Shown piece after piece: positions 32,091 through 40,682 of a stretch of DNA of 64,000 bases. A program made the position numbers and the translations under genes. The stretch comes from Tunturiibacter gelidiferens (GTDB taxonomy: Bacteria; Acidobacteriota; Terriglobia; Terriglobales; Acidobacteriaceae). Within the stretch, counting starts at the first letter, position 1, and every line of letters begins with the position of its first letter. Under the pieces are notes generated by a model. That model was not told the origin of the DNA and searched no databases. It saw only the letters and a program-made list of their open reading frames with translations. The stretch covers positions 1 through 64,000 of the forward strand of contig NZ_JACHEB010000015.1 in NCBI RefSeq assembly GCF_014201335.1, given 5' to 3'.

Positions 32091-33095
32091 ATGCCGCTGG
32101 GTAGCCGTAGATGGTTTGCGCGCTGTTCGGTGCTGATGTTTTTTGGAGCGCTGCTAGTTTTCATAGGTTCGGCTGCCGCGCAGGGCGGACCTCCGTTTCG
32201 CACGGACGATCCTGAGACGCCGGGAAACAGACATTGGGAGATTAACTTCGGCTGGATCGGCGATCGGAACCCGGGTGCTGGCGCGTACCAGGTACCCGAC
32301 TTCGATATCAACTATGGGCTTGGCGACCGGATTCAACTGAAGTATGAGATTCCAATTGCGATAGAAGAGACGCGGCCTTTGGGGGTGAGTTCGGGTTCAC
32401 CGCAGGCTGGTCAGGTGATTGGTGGGTTGGGCGAGAGTCTGCTTGGGATCAAGTGGCGATTTTACGAGCGCTATCCTACGAGCCCTTGGATTAAGGGTCG
32501 ATTTGGCACCGGGTTGTTAGGGGCATTCGGCCATCATGAAACGACAGCTCCAGCTGAAGCGTCGGGCGATTCGCCAGGGGAGGCGAATTCTCCTGAGGGG
32601 AAGGTGAGCTTCAGCTTGTCGACTTATCCGCAGCTGTTTCTCGACAATCCGACTCGGGCCGTGCCGCGTGGCGTGGTGGCGCCGGGACCGAATTTTTTTC
32701 TGCCGCTGGAGGTAAATGGGCGGATTGGACCAATACGGTATGACGGAGAGGTTGGGTACAACTTTGGCAATCATGCCCTACCGCAGAGCTGGGGGCGGGG
32801 TCTGCTGATAGGACATGAGTTCGGTGATCGGACCGAGGCGTACCTGGAGTTGTATGACCAACAAGATGCCAACCGGATCGGTCCGGGACAAGGGGTGGGG
32901 CAGTTTGCGACGGGCATGTCCAAGCAGAGACAGACGACGCTGGGGCTGGGTGGACGACAGGCACTTAACAGGGGAAAAACGTTGAATTTGCTGCTGATGG
33001 GGGGACGCAGCTTTCAATCGATCTCACCTTCAAACAGCCAACCGAGTTGGATCGCGTATGTGGGTCTGCAGGTCCTGCTGGGGCCGAAAGAGTAA
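32091..33095 (+). CDS. Secreted beta-rich protein, transporter/outer-membrane-like (334 aa)
   Basis: A signal peptide (FARCSVLMFFGALLVFIGSAAAQ) precedes a protein of about 300 residues rich in alternating strands and glycine: PGNRHWEINFGWIGDRNPG, YGLGDRIQLKYEIPIAIEE, GLGESLLGIKWRFYERYP, and a final strand ending SWIAYVGLQVLLGPKE. The pattern resembles MetA-pathway-of-phenol-degradation-like outer-membrane beta-barrels. C-terminus lacks the classic terminal Phe. Function unknown; it could be a porin-like or surface protein. It is followed 33 bp later by the convergent YncE-like gene. Confidence 0.55.
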   Translation: MPLGSRRWFARCSVLMFFGALLVFIGSAAAQGGPPFRTDDPETPGNRHWEINFGWIGDRNPGAGAYQVPDFDINYGLGDRIQLKYEIPIAIEETRPLGVSSGSPQAGQVIGGLGESLLGIKWRFYERYPTSPWIKGRFGTGLLGAFGHHETTAPAEASGDSPGEANSPEGKVSFSLSTYPQLFLDNPTRAVPRGVVAPGPNFFLPLEVNGRIGPIRYDGEVGYNFGNHALPQSWGRGLLIGHEFGDRTEAYLELYDQQDANRIGPGQGVGQFATGMSKQRQTTLGLGGRQALNRGKTLNLLLMGGRSFQSISPSNSQPSWIAYVGLQVLLGPKE

Positions 33096-33127
33096 ATGCC
33101 AAACAGAGTAATTCGTATCCTTGTTTG

Positions 33128-34159
33128 TTACTTTTTACGGCCGACTTCAAGGACCTCGAAGGTGTCGGGAACAATTGTGGGGCGTGGGTGCGGGTTCTCC
33201 TTTGTTGGCGCAGGAGCCACGCCAAGCTGGGCGGTGACGAGGAAGGCGCGATCGGTGAGCTCGTCGTAGGACATGGTGCGAGCACCGACGGCGGTTGGAA
33301 GATTCTGGACGACCCTGTAGTGGTCCCCTGCGTCGATGATGGTGAGGGTGCCGATGCCGTTGGAGCTGAAGGCCAGCTGACGGGTGGAGCTGAAGGAGGC
33401 CGCGTCGGGCCTGCCTCCAATCTCGGGCGAAGCGAGTTGGTTGCCACTGTCTGCGTCGACCACTGCCATCTTATTGCCGTCGCACACGGCGAAGAGTCTG
33501 CGATGTTGGCTGTCGATTGCGAGGCCTGAGGGTGATTCGCAGTTGGTGAGAGACCACGTTGCGGTGATTTTTCTGGTTCGCGCGTCGAAGCGAACGAGTT
33601 CATTGCGGCTCTCAATGTTGTCGTAGACAGAGCCGCGATCATCAGCTACGGGGAACTCGGGTTTGCCGGGGACCTCGAGTGTGGATACTACTTTGTTGGT
33701 CGCTGCGTCGAGGACGGTGACGTTGTTGCTGCGTCCGTTGAAGGCCCAGACGGTCCTGGTTGCGGGTTCGAACACGATGCCGTCGGGGTTTGTGCCGGCC
33801 GGGACAGTAGCGACCACCTTGTAGGTTTGACGATCGAAGACTACGACGCTATTGTTGCCACCATCGCTGATATAGCCAAATTTACCCGAGTCGTCGAGAG
33901 CGACTCCGTGAGTGGCTTTCATGCCGGTGATTGCCGCGACAGCCTTCCCGGTGGTGGTGTCAAGAACTTCGACTCGCGAGCCGTGGGTGAGAAAGAGAAG
34001 GTGAGAGGGCGAGTCGGCGAGGAGATAGTCCCAGCCGCCCGAGCCGCCGACTTTCCAGTGATCGATGATCTGATAGGGCTGCTGAGCGAAGAGCAAGAGA
34101 GACGTAGAGGCAAGGAGGGCTGATGCGACGACTATAAGAGCGGGCCTGAAAGTTGGCAT
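33128..34159 (-). CDS. Secreted YncE-like beta-propeller protein
   Basis: 343 residues with a signal peptide (ALIVVASALLASTSLLLFAQ). The mature part is a seven-bladed propeller of the YncE/NHL kind with repeated KVVATVPAGTNPDGIVFEPA, NVTVLDAATNKVVSTLEVPG and DSQHRRLFAVCDGNKMAVVD. Each blade has the G-x-x-(V/I)-x-(V/I)-(D/I) pattern. Such proteins bind partners in the periplasm; no enzymatic residue is known. It is 36 bp downstream of the glutaminase-like stop, same strand as it, so the two may be transcribed together. Confidence 0.75.
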   Translation of the reverse strand: MPTFRPALIVVASALLASTSLLLFAQQPYQIIDHWKVGGSGGWDYLLADSPSHLLFLTHGSRVEVLDTTTGKAVAAITGMKATHGVALDDSGKFGYISDGGNNSVVVFDRQTYKVVATVPAGTNPDGIVFEPATRTVWAFNGRSNNVTVLDAATNKVVSTLEVPGKPEFPVADDRGSVYDNIESRNELVRFDARTRKITATWSLTNCESPSGLAIDSQHRRLFAVCDGNKMAVVDADSGNQLASPEIGGRPDAASFSSTRQLAFSSNGIGTLTIIDAGDHYRVVQNLPTAVGARTMSYDELTDRAFLVTAQLGVAPAPTKENPHPRPTIVPDTFEVLEVGRKK

Positions 34160-34195
34160 TGGCGTTCCTTGTACGGCGAAAGAGCTTAGCAGGTC

Positions 34196-36274
34196 TTAAG
34201 GGATGATGGCCGCGCTGTGTTTTCGCCACTTGGTGGTGAGTTCTTTGTCGGAGAGGGCTTTGATGAAGACGCCGCCTACTACGCTTCGGGCCTGGAAGCC
34301 TACTTGTTTGCCGGTTTTGGTGTCGTACCAGTCGGTGAGGGGGACGCGGGTGGGGGTTTCGTTGATCCAGCGATAGATGGGGTCGATGATGGCGTTGAAC
34401 TGGTTGGGGTTGGAGGCGAGGGTTGCGGTCCAGATGGACCAGTCGAGCTTGGTGTAGTCGGCGCGGCTGTCGAGCGGGAGGCCGTAGAGATTGAGCTTGG
34501 TGAGGTAGAAGGCGACTTCACTGTCGCGGACGCTGTTGGGGAAGAGGTTGTAGTCGAGGATCTTGTCCCAGACGAGGTTGTACTTCTGGCTCCAGGTGTT
34601 GGGGCTGTTGAAGGCGATCTTGTAGTGGTCACCTTCCTTCGCCATGGTGATCCACTTTTGCGCCATCTCTTTTGCGGTGGCTTGATATTGCTTTGCGACT
34701 GTCTCTTGTTTGAGGAGATGGGCTAAGTCGGCGTATGCGGCGAGGGCGTCGATGGCTTTGATGGAGAGGTTGGCGTTGTGGGCGACGTGTCCGGCGAAGT
34801 CGTCGGTGGTGAGCTGAGTTTCAGGGTCGAGGCCGTGGATGTTGAGGTACTCGGCCCATTTGGTGAGCAGGGGCCAGTAGCGTTGGGCTAGTTGTGGCGT
34901 GCCTTCGGCACGGGCGACCGCGTCGACGAGGATGATCATGTTGCCGGTCTCTTCGACGGGCATCTGGTCTTCTTCGGTTTTTTCTCCGCCGCCGTAGACC
35001 TGTCCGTTGGCGAGTGGGTACTGGCCGAGATCGTGGGGGGAGAAGGGGAACTTCCAGCGGGCGAGGGAGGAGTATTCGAGGACGGGGAGGAGCTGGGCTT
35101 CGAGGAGCTTCGGGTTGAAGAAGAGGAAGAACGGGGCGGAGGGATAGAGAACGTCTACGGTGGCGATGCAGCCGTTGGAGAAGTTCTCTTTGGCGAAGAG
35201 CATGGGGTCGCCGTTGGCGTCGGCTACGAGCTTGTGCGCGGCGATGGCTTGACGGTAGGTGAGGATCGCGATGTAGGCGTAGTGTTCGCCGCCAACTTTA
35301 GTGAGGTCGGCGGTGAGTTCTTTGTCGAATGCTTCGCCGCGTGATTCGAGCTCTGGATATTGCTGTTCGGCTTGATCGAGCATCTGGTTTAGGGGTTGGT
35401 TGTTGCGCTGCCAGTAGGAGCGGAGATTTCGCTGGAGGTACTGGATTGCGTAGGTGTCGGTGTAGGAGAGGAGGACGTGGCGGGTGACGGGTTGCGAGAC
35501 GGAGCCGAAGTCGATGATGGCGGAGAGCGCGGAGGCGGAGTGGTCGGCGCGCTCGGGCATGTCCATTGTGTCGGTGGTTGTGAGCTGGCCGGTTGAGGCG
35601 AAGGCTGTGGCGGGATGTGGTGCTAGGTAGGTTGTGTAGTTGGCGTCCTTCGGCACGGCGAGATGGAAGTAGCCCCAGTCGATGCGGAGGTCGTCGCCGG
35701 AGCGGTTGAGGATCTTTTGGTCCTGCGAACCGGTGGAGAGCACGTTAAGCGACGAGGTTTGATTGCGGAAGGAGTTGACCTGCTGGCTGCGTTCGTTGAC
35801 GGCAATGACGGGATCGACGTCGAGGAGGACTGAGACTTGATGGGGTGTTGCGTCAGTCGATTCAGCGGTCCAGGTGAGGTAGGTGACGGGGCGGGAGAGG
35901 ACGTCGAGATCGCTGAGGATGGCGGGGGTGAAGAAGACGAAGCGAAGGTTGATGCCGCTTTGGCGGAAGTCGTAGGTGGTGTGCGTTGGTGCGACGGAGT
36001 GAGCTGTCTGCTGCATCGCGGGGATGGTGTCGGGGTGGTGGCCCATGAAGCGGAAGGGCTTGCCATCGATGCGGACGATGCCGGTGATGGGTTGGGGGGT
36101 GCCGGTCCAGTGGGTGGTGTCGGAGTCGGTGAGGTTGTCTGTGGTGGACCAAACGCTGAAGTATGGGTCGTGTGTGATGAGTGGCGTGGCGGGAGGACGC
36201 TGCTGGGCTATTAGGGGGAGGACGTTGAACAGGGAAGAGACAGCAACTAGCAGGAACGGGAGCGAGTTCTTTAT
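34196..36274 (-). CDS. Glutaminase-type (DUF4965/DUF5127/DUF1793) secreted protein, ATA start
   Basis: 692 residues. Domains in order: signal segment (FLLVAVSSLFNVLPLIAQQ), a DUF5127-like N-part (HDPYFSVWSTTDNLTDSDT, WTGTPQPITGIVRIDGKPF), the central DUF4965 part, and a C-terminal (alpha/alpha)6-like DUF1793 part (AFNSPNTWSQKYNLVWDKIL, DSEVAFYLTKLNLYGLPL). The family includes fungal and bacterial secreted glutaminases. The frame reaches upstream to a TAG, and no ATG, GTG or TTG lies before the signal peptide; ATA at 36272-36274 sits six bases after a perfect GGAGG. A start at an internal ATG (36046) would drop the signal and the N-domain. I therefore infer ATA as start, perhaps a mutated ATG. 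Confidence 0.75.
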   Translation of the reverse strand: MKNSLPFLLVAVSSLFNVLPLIAQQRPPATPLITHDPYFSVWSTTDNLTDSDTTHWTGTPQPITGIVRIDGKPFRFMGHHPDTIPAMQQTAHSVAPTHTTYDFRQSGINLRFVFFTPAILSDLDVLSRPVTYLTWTAESTDATPHQVSVLLDVDPVIAVNERSQQVNSFRNQTSSLNVLSTGSQDQKILNRSGDDLRIDWGYFHLAVPKDANYTTYLAPHPATAFASTGQLTTTDTMDMPERADHSASALSAIIDFGSVSQPVTRHVLLSYTDTYAIQYLQRNLRSYWQRNNQPLNQMLDQAEQQYPELESRGEAFDKELTADLTKVGGEHYAYIAILTYRQAIAAHKLVADANGDPMLFAKENFSNGCIATVDVLYPSAPFFLFFNPKLLEAQLLPVLEYSSLARWKFPFSPHDLGQYPLANGQVYGGGEKTEEDQMPVEETGNMIILVDAVARAEGTPQLAQRYWPLLTKWAEYLNIHGLDPETQLTTDDFAGHVAHNANLSIKAIDALAAYADLAHLLKQETVAKQYQATAKEMAQKWITMAKEGDHYKIAFNSPNTWSQKYNLVWDKILDYNLFPNSVRDSEVAFYLTKLNLYGLPLDSRADYTKLDWSIWTATLASNPNQFNAIIDPIYRWINETPTRVPLTDWYDTKTGKQVGFQARSVVGGVFIKALSDKELTTKWRKHSAAIIP

Positions 36275-36423
36275 GACGAACCTCCGGGAACGACGACGCT
36301 ATCAAGGATAGCGCCATCGGTCCCCTCAGGTAAGAACTCTTTGGGAGCTGCTGCTTGTGTCCTGCCGGACGGGCGCCCTGCGCGGGCGGCGGTCACTTCG
36401 TGACTTGTGATTGCTTCGCGTGG

Positions 36424-37917
36424 TTATTCTGCTGGCTTGCCGCCAGGCGGGGATGGGATCGTGATGTCTAGATTTTTTACGGCGCCGAGGCCCAGAGTGG
36501 CTAACGACGGAGTGATTTGAGACTCGTTGCCTACTACTACGATGGCGAGTTTGTTGGTGTCGATGTATTTGTTCGCTACGCGTGAGACGTCGGCTGCTGT
36601 GACTTTCTCGATGCCTGCTTTGTACTTCTCGAGAGTGTCCGCGGGATAGCCGTAGAAGGCGAGTGTCACTTGTTCGCCGAGAGTCTTGTCAGGCGAGTCG
36701 TAGTGGAAGATGAAGGAGTTGAGAACCTGGTCTTTGGCTTTGCTTAGCTCGGCGGGGGTGGGTGGTTCGGTTTTCAGGCGGTCGATTTCGGCGAGGAGCG
36801 CCTTGGTTGCGGCTACGGTGGTTGCGCTCTTTGTTGCGGCTTCGACGACGAAGACGCCGGGGTGATCGTAGGAGGCGCCGTAGTTTCCTTCGACGGTGTA
36901 GGCGAGGCCGAGTTTCGTGCGGACGTCTTGTACGACGCGTGAGCCGAAGCCGCCGGAGAAAACCTGATTCATGACGGAGAGGGCGTAGTAGTCGGGGTTG
37001 CTACGCTCGGTGCCGAGGCCGACGATGAGGACGTTGGATTGGTTTACGTCGTCTTTGGAGACGAAGTTGACGGAGGGTTTGGGGTCGGTGAAGGTGGCTT
37101 TGACGGACTGGAAGCGGTCGCCGCGGGGGATGGGCGCGAAGGCTGCGCGGAGTTTGGTCTCCATGGCGGCGGAGTCGAAGTCACCCGAGAGGGCGATGAT
37201 GATGTTGCTGCCGACTGCTGTTTTTTTGTGCCAGGCGTTGAGATCGTCGAGGGTGACGGCGTCGACGGTGGCATATTCGAGCTCGCGGGCGTAGGGGTTG
37301 TGAGGGCCGTAGGCGATTTGGATGGCTTCGCGGTTGGCGATGCCGCCGGCGTCGTCGTTGCGGCGGGCGATGCCGGTTTCGAGTTGCTGTTTGGCGAGCT
37401 GGAGCTTGTCGGCTTTGAAGGTGGGATGAAGGAGGAGGTCGATGCTCTGGGCGAAGACGGTGTCGAAGTCGCCCTTGAGGCTGGACCAGCTCATGGAGGT
37501 GGAGGCGGTGCCGCCTGCAGTTTCGATGGAGGCGGCTTTGTCTTCGAGGACGTCGTCGAGCTTGTCGCCGCTGATGGTGGCGGTGCCGCTGGTGCGCCAG
37601 GTTTCACCGTAGAGGGAGGTGAGGCCTACCTTGGCGTTGGGTTCGTCGCGGCTGCCTCCGCGGATGAGGATGGTGCCGTTGATGAAGGGGAGCTCGTGGT
37701 CTTCTTGAAGAAAGAGGACTACGCCGTTTTCAAGCTCGACGCGGTGAGGCTGCGCGGGTTTGAAGGCGGGGAGTGGTGGGATGGGGATTTGTTTCCATGG
37801 CTGGGTTTGTGTGCTGGCTGGCGTTGCGGCTGGTGCGGTTTGCGCAGAGGCAGCGAGAGTGGTGAGAAGGAACGAAGAGGCGGCTGCGGTGAGGACGAGC
37901 GAGGAGAGATGCTTCAC
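36424..37917 (-). CDS. M16-family peptidase homologue, inactive partner subunit
   Basis: 497 residues with a signal peptide (SSLVLTAAASSFLLTTLAAS, then SAQTAPAATPAS). Two M16 halves are visible, but the metal motif HxxEH is absent; the equivalent place reads GLTSLYGETWRTSGT. The C-terminal half has the SGGFGSRVVQDVRTKLGLAY motif that in the family binds substrate or partner. The gene overlaps the active homologue upstream by four bases (37914-37917), so a heterodimer like the mitochondrial processing peptidase or PqqL-type pairs is likely. Periplasmic. The pair would degrade peptides after secretion; substrate unknown. Confidence 0.88.
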   Translation of the reverse strand: MKHLSSLVLTAAASSFLLTTLAASAQTAPAATPASTQTQPWKQIPIPPLPAFKPAQPHRVELENGVVLFLQEDHELPFINGTILIRGGSRDEPNAKVGLTSLYGETWRTSGTATISGDKLDDVLEDKAASIETAGGTASTSMSWSSLKGDFDTVFAQSIDLLLHPTFKADKLQLAKQQLETGIARRNDDAGGIANREAIQIAYGPHNPYARELEYATVDAVTLDDLNAWHKKTAVGSNIIIALSGDFDSAAMETKLRAAFAPIPRGDRFQSVKATFTDPKPSVNFVSKDDVNQSNVLIVGLGTERSNPDYYALSVMNQVFSGGFGSRVVQDVRTKLGLAYTVEGNYGASYDHPGVFVVEAATKSATTVAATKALLAEIDRLKTEPPTPAELSKAKDQVLNSFIFHYDSPDKTLGEQVTLAFYGYPADTLEKYKAGIEKVTAADVSRVANKYIDTNKLAIVVVGNESQITPSLATLGLGAVKNLDITIPSPPGGKPAE

Positions 37918-39524
37918 TTCGTACCTCCGGCGGTTTGTGCGGTCGGCGCTGGGGGTGCGGTGAGCATGGCTGTTCCTGGAGTTCCTGTTCCTGCACCTTC
38001 GGCGGCTTGCGGTGCTCTGCGTTGCGGTGGGACGAATTCGATTCGTGCGCTGGTTCGGTTGTTGTCGGTGAAGATCTTGTTGGCTACGCGGCGGATGTCG
38101 GCTTTGCTGACGGCGTCGATCTTTTGTAGCTGGTTAAAGAGTTCGCGCCAGTCGCCGAAGCGGGTTTGATACTCGGCGAGCTGGTGGGCGAGGCCTTCGT
38201 TGTCGGCGAGGCCGCGGAGGATGTCGGCTCGGGCGCGGGTTTTAAAGCGCTCGAGTTCGGCGTCGGTGACGTCTTCGGTCTTGAGACGATCGAGTTCTTT
38301 GTGGATGGAAGCGCGCATCTCCTCGGGGGAGTGGCCGGGGAGGGGCACGGCGTAGACGGCGAAGAGGCCGGGGTACTTGTCGCCGGGGAAGCCGCTGAAA
38401 CCCTGGGCTTCTGCAGCGATGGACTGGTCGCGCACGAGAGAGCGAAAGAGGCGAGCGGTGCGGCCGTTCGAGAAGATGTCGCTGATGGCGTCGTAGGCGG
38501 AGTCGTCGGGGTCGAGGTAGTCAGGGCGATGGTAGCCCTCGATGTAGAAGGGCTGGGTGGCCTCGCGGATGATGACGGATTTTTCGGCGACCTGTGGTGG
38601 CTCGACGGTGGTCATTGGTTCGGGGCGCGGGGCGGTGGGGATGGGAGCGAAGTAGCGCTCGAGGACTGGCATGGTCTCGGAGGCTTTGAGGTCGCCTACG
38701 ACGGCGATGACGATGTTCGCGGGTACGTAATATTTTTCGTGGAAGGTGGTGGCTTCGGTGGCGGAGACCTGGCTGATTTCGCTCTCCCAACCTACGCCGG
38801 GGCGTCGATAGGGATGGGCGACGTAGGCGGTGGCGAGGAACTGCTCGACCATGCGACCGACGGGGGAGGAGTCAACGCGCATGCGACGCTCTTCCTGAAC
38901 AACGTTGCGCTCTTTGTAGAACTCGCGCTCGACGGGATGGGCGATGCGCTGGCTTTCGAGGTAGGCCCAGAGCTCGAGACGGTTGGAGGGCATGCTCCAA
39001 AAATATTGGGTGGAGTCTTCGGTGGTGTTGGCGTTGATGCCGACGGCTCCGTTCTCTTCGGCGATCTCGGAGAACTGGTTGGGGATGACGAATTTTTGCG
39101 CTTCGGCTTGTGCGTCCTGGAAGGCTTTGAGGAGTTGAGCTAACTTTTCGGGGCTTTGGCCGACGCGTTTGCGGTACTCGGCGTCATAGGCTGCGTAGGC
39201 AGTTTCGACTTTTGCGAGGGCGATTTTTTCGGCGGCGTAGTCGGTGGTGCCGATCTCGGTGGTGCCCTTAAACGCCATGTGCTCGAACATGTGGGCGATG
39301 CCGCTGGCGCCGTCGGGATCGTCGGCGGAGCCTGCATCGACGAGGGTGTAGAAGCTGAAGACGGGGGCTTCGGGGCGCTCGCAGACGATGAGGGTGAGGC
39401 CGTTTGGAAGGACTTTTACGGTGGTACGTTTTTCAAAGCTTGCGAGGTCCTGCGCTCTGACGATGCAGCTGAGCGCGATTGCACATGTGAAGATTGCGGC
39501 GATTCTACGTTTTACCTGTACCAA
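37914..39524 (-). CDS. M16-family zinc metallopeptidase, active subunit
   Basis: 536 residues. Signal segment at the N-terminus (AAIFTCAIALSCIVRAQ). The zinc site is complete: HMFEH (78-82) in SGIAHMFEHMAFKGTTEIG, and a third ligand Glu in NANTTEDSTQYFWSMPSN. The C-terminal half carries the FSNGRTARLFRSLVRDQSIA substrate motif. Full-length, periplasmic. It pairs with the inactive M16 homologue immediately downstream (ATG-stop overlap). Expected to cut short peptides or misfolded secreted proteins. The tail after the last helix is rich in Pro/Gly/Thr, and has no clear function. Confidence 0.92.
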   Translation of the reverse strand: MVQVKRRIAAIFTCAIALSCIVRAQDLASFEKRTTVKVLPNGLTLIVCERPEAPVFSFYTLVDAGSADDPDGASGIAHMFEHMAFKGTTEIGTTDYAAEKIALAKVETAYAAYDAEYRKRVGQSPEKLAQLLKAFQDAQAEAQKFVIPNQFSEIAEENGAVGINANTTEDSTQYFWSMPSNRLELWAYLESQRIAHPVEREFYKERNVVQEERRMRVDSSPVGRMVEQFLATAYVAHPYRRPGVGWESEISQVSATEATTFHEKYYVPANIVIAVVGDLKASETMPVLERYFAPIPTAPRPEPMTTVEPPQVAEKSVIIREATQPFYIEGYHRPDYLDPDDSAYDAISDIFSNGRTARLFRSLVRDQSIAAEAQGFSGFPGDKYPGLFAVYAVPLPGHSPEEMRASIHKELDRLKTEDVTDAELERFKTRARADILRGLADNEGLAHQLAEYQTRFGDWRELFNQLQKIDAVSKADIRRVANKIFTDNNRTSARIEFVPPQRRAPQAAEGAGTGTPGTAMLTAPPAPTAQTAGGTK

Positions 39525-39584
39525 AAGCCCTCCGCAGACTTTTTCAAGTCAAGAGTTCACTATATCGAAGCCCGAGGCCGGGCT

Positions 39585-40283
39585 CTATTGCCGGGAGCCG
39601 AATAAGGCGTTCCAGGTTTGACGTATGGCGAGCCAGATTCGCTTCAATAGGGTGTCGGCTTCGGCCTTGATGGTGGTGACGACTGCGGAGAGGAACTGCT
39701 CGCGAGTCCAGGCATTGCGGGCGGGGCTGGGGCCTCGGCGCATGCAGTGGGCGGCTGCTTCGGCCCATGAGCCGGAGTCGACGGCTGCGATGAGGTTGGG
39801 AAAATCTTTGAAGAGGCCTGCGGGGCCGAGGTTGTAGGTCATGTCGAGGAGCGCGAGTTTTACGGCGTCGGGGAAGGTGTCGTAGTGCGGGAGATGGCTG
39901 CGGAGTTCGGTTTCGAAGCCCTGGAGGACGGAGGTTAGTTTGGCGTCGATGGTTTGCTGGGGGAGTATGAGATGGGTGGTGGCGGATTTGTAGAAGGCGG
40001 AGGCTCGGCCCTGAGGGAGGGAGTCGACGCGGCTGTATTCGGCGGCGATCTCCTGCGGTGTGGCTGGGCGGGTGCCGAGGAGGAAGGGAAGGGATTCGGC
40101 GGCTTTCGCGTCGGGGAGCATGAGGCCGACGCCGACGGTGACTTTACCGACTGTGTCGCGATACATCCAGGGGATGCAGCCTTCGAACTCTTTCAACTTG
40201 GTGAGCGATTGCTCTAGATAAGTCGCCACTGTGAGGTTAAGGCTAGCATGGGTGATCTGATACTCGAGTTCTTGAATGAACAA
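39585..40283 (-). CDS. GH24 phage-type lysozyme
   Basis: 232 residues of the T4-lysozyme/endolysin family. The catalytic set is visible as EFEGCIPWMYRDTVGKVTVG: Glu34, Asp43 and Thr49. The C-terminal lobe contains FPDAVKLALLDMTYNLGPAG and the helical end. It cuts the beta-1,4 MurNAc-GlcNAc bond. No signal peptide or holin is seen, and no phage gene lies nearby, so it is a domesticated lysozyme or delivered by another route. ATG at 40283 with a usable ribosome site. It is convergent to nothing; its promoter lies in the 400-bp gap upstream. Confidence 0.85.
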   Translation of the reverse strand: MFIQELEYQITHASLNLTVATYLEQSLTKLKEFEGCIPWMYRDTVGKVTVGVGLMLPDAKAAESLPFLLGTRPATPQEIAAEYSRVDSLPQGRASAFYKSATTHLILPQQTIDAKLTSVLQGFETELRSHLPHYDTFPDAVKLALLDMTYNLGPAGLFKDFPNLIAAVDSGSWAEAAAHCMRRGPSPARNAWTREQFLSAVVTTIKAEADTLLKRIWLAIRQTWNALFGSRQ

Positions 40284-40682
40284 CGACGAGATCGAAATCC
40301 GGGAGTTTCTCGTGCACTGCGCTGTTCACGATTGAGAGCAGCTTCGGTCGACGTGACTCAGTCCTCGTTGGAGAGAGTAGAGGCTGTGGAGACTTGCGGC
40401 CGAGTTAGACGATGTTGTAGAAGATGAAGTTTCATTTGTTAGCAAGTCGGCTGTTCCGATGTTCAAATAGAGGATTTTGGCGTCGATTATCGTTTTTCGA
40501 GACAATAATTCAAAGTATCTACAAAATGCTGGACTCGCAGTGGTATAAAGACTCGTCGCCAAAGACGTCAAGCGAAGGGCGGCTCGAGTTTGGTTCGAAC
40601 CGATAGCCGGACGTTCGAGTTGCTCAGTACACGGTTTGACGTGGTTTGGCTTACTGATTTTATGGGACACGAAAGCTAGACG
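40284..40682. other. Divergent intergenic region (GH24/ROK)
   Basis: About 400 bp between divergent genes, AT-rich around 40430-40560 where both promoters probably lie. No gene motif in any frame; the long antisense frame that runs in from the ROK gene is a mirror of its coding strand. Confidence 0.5.

Noticed and set aside
34196..36046. Glutaminase start at the internal ATG 36046
   Set aside because: It would cut off the signal peptide and a conserved N-terminal stretch that is open and family-like up to the ATA at 36274.
37039..39143. Long Gly/Val/Glu-rich plus-strand frames opposite the M16 genes
   Set aside because: Composition is the antisense image of the M16 coding strand; no motif. 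Similar shadows lie opposite GlmU, the HD-GYP gene and the glutaminase.
39585..40283. Prophage
   Set aside because: Only a lysozyme is present; no capsid, tail, terminase or holin genes lie nearby.
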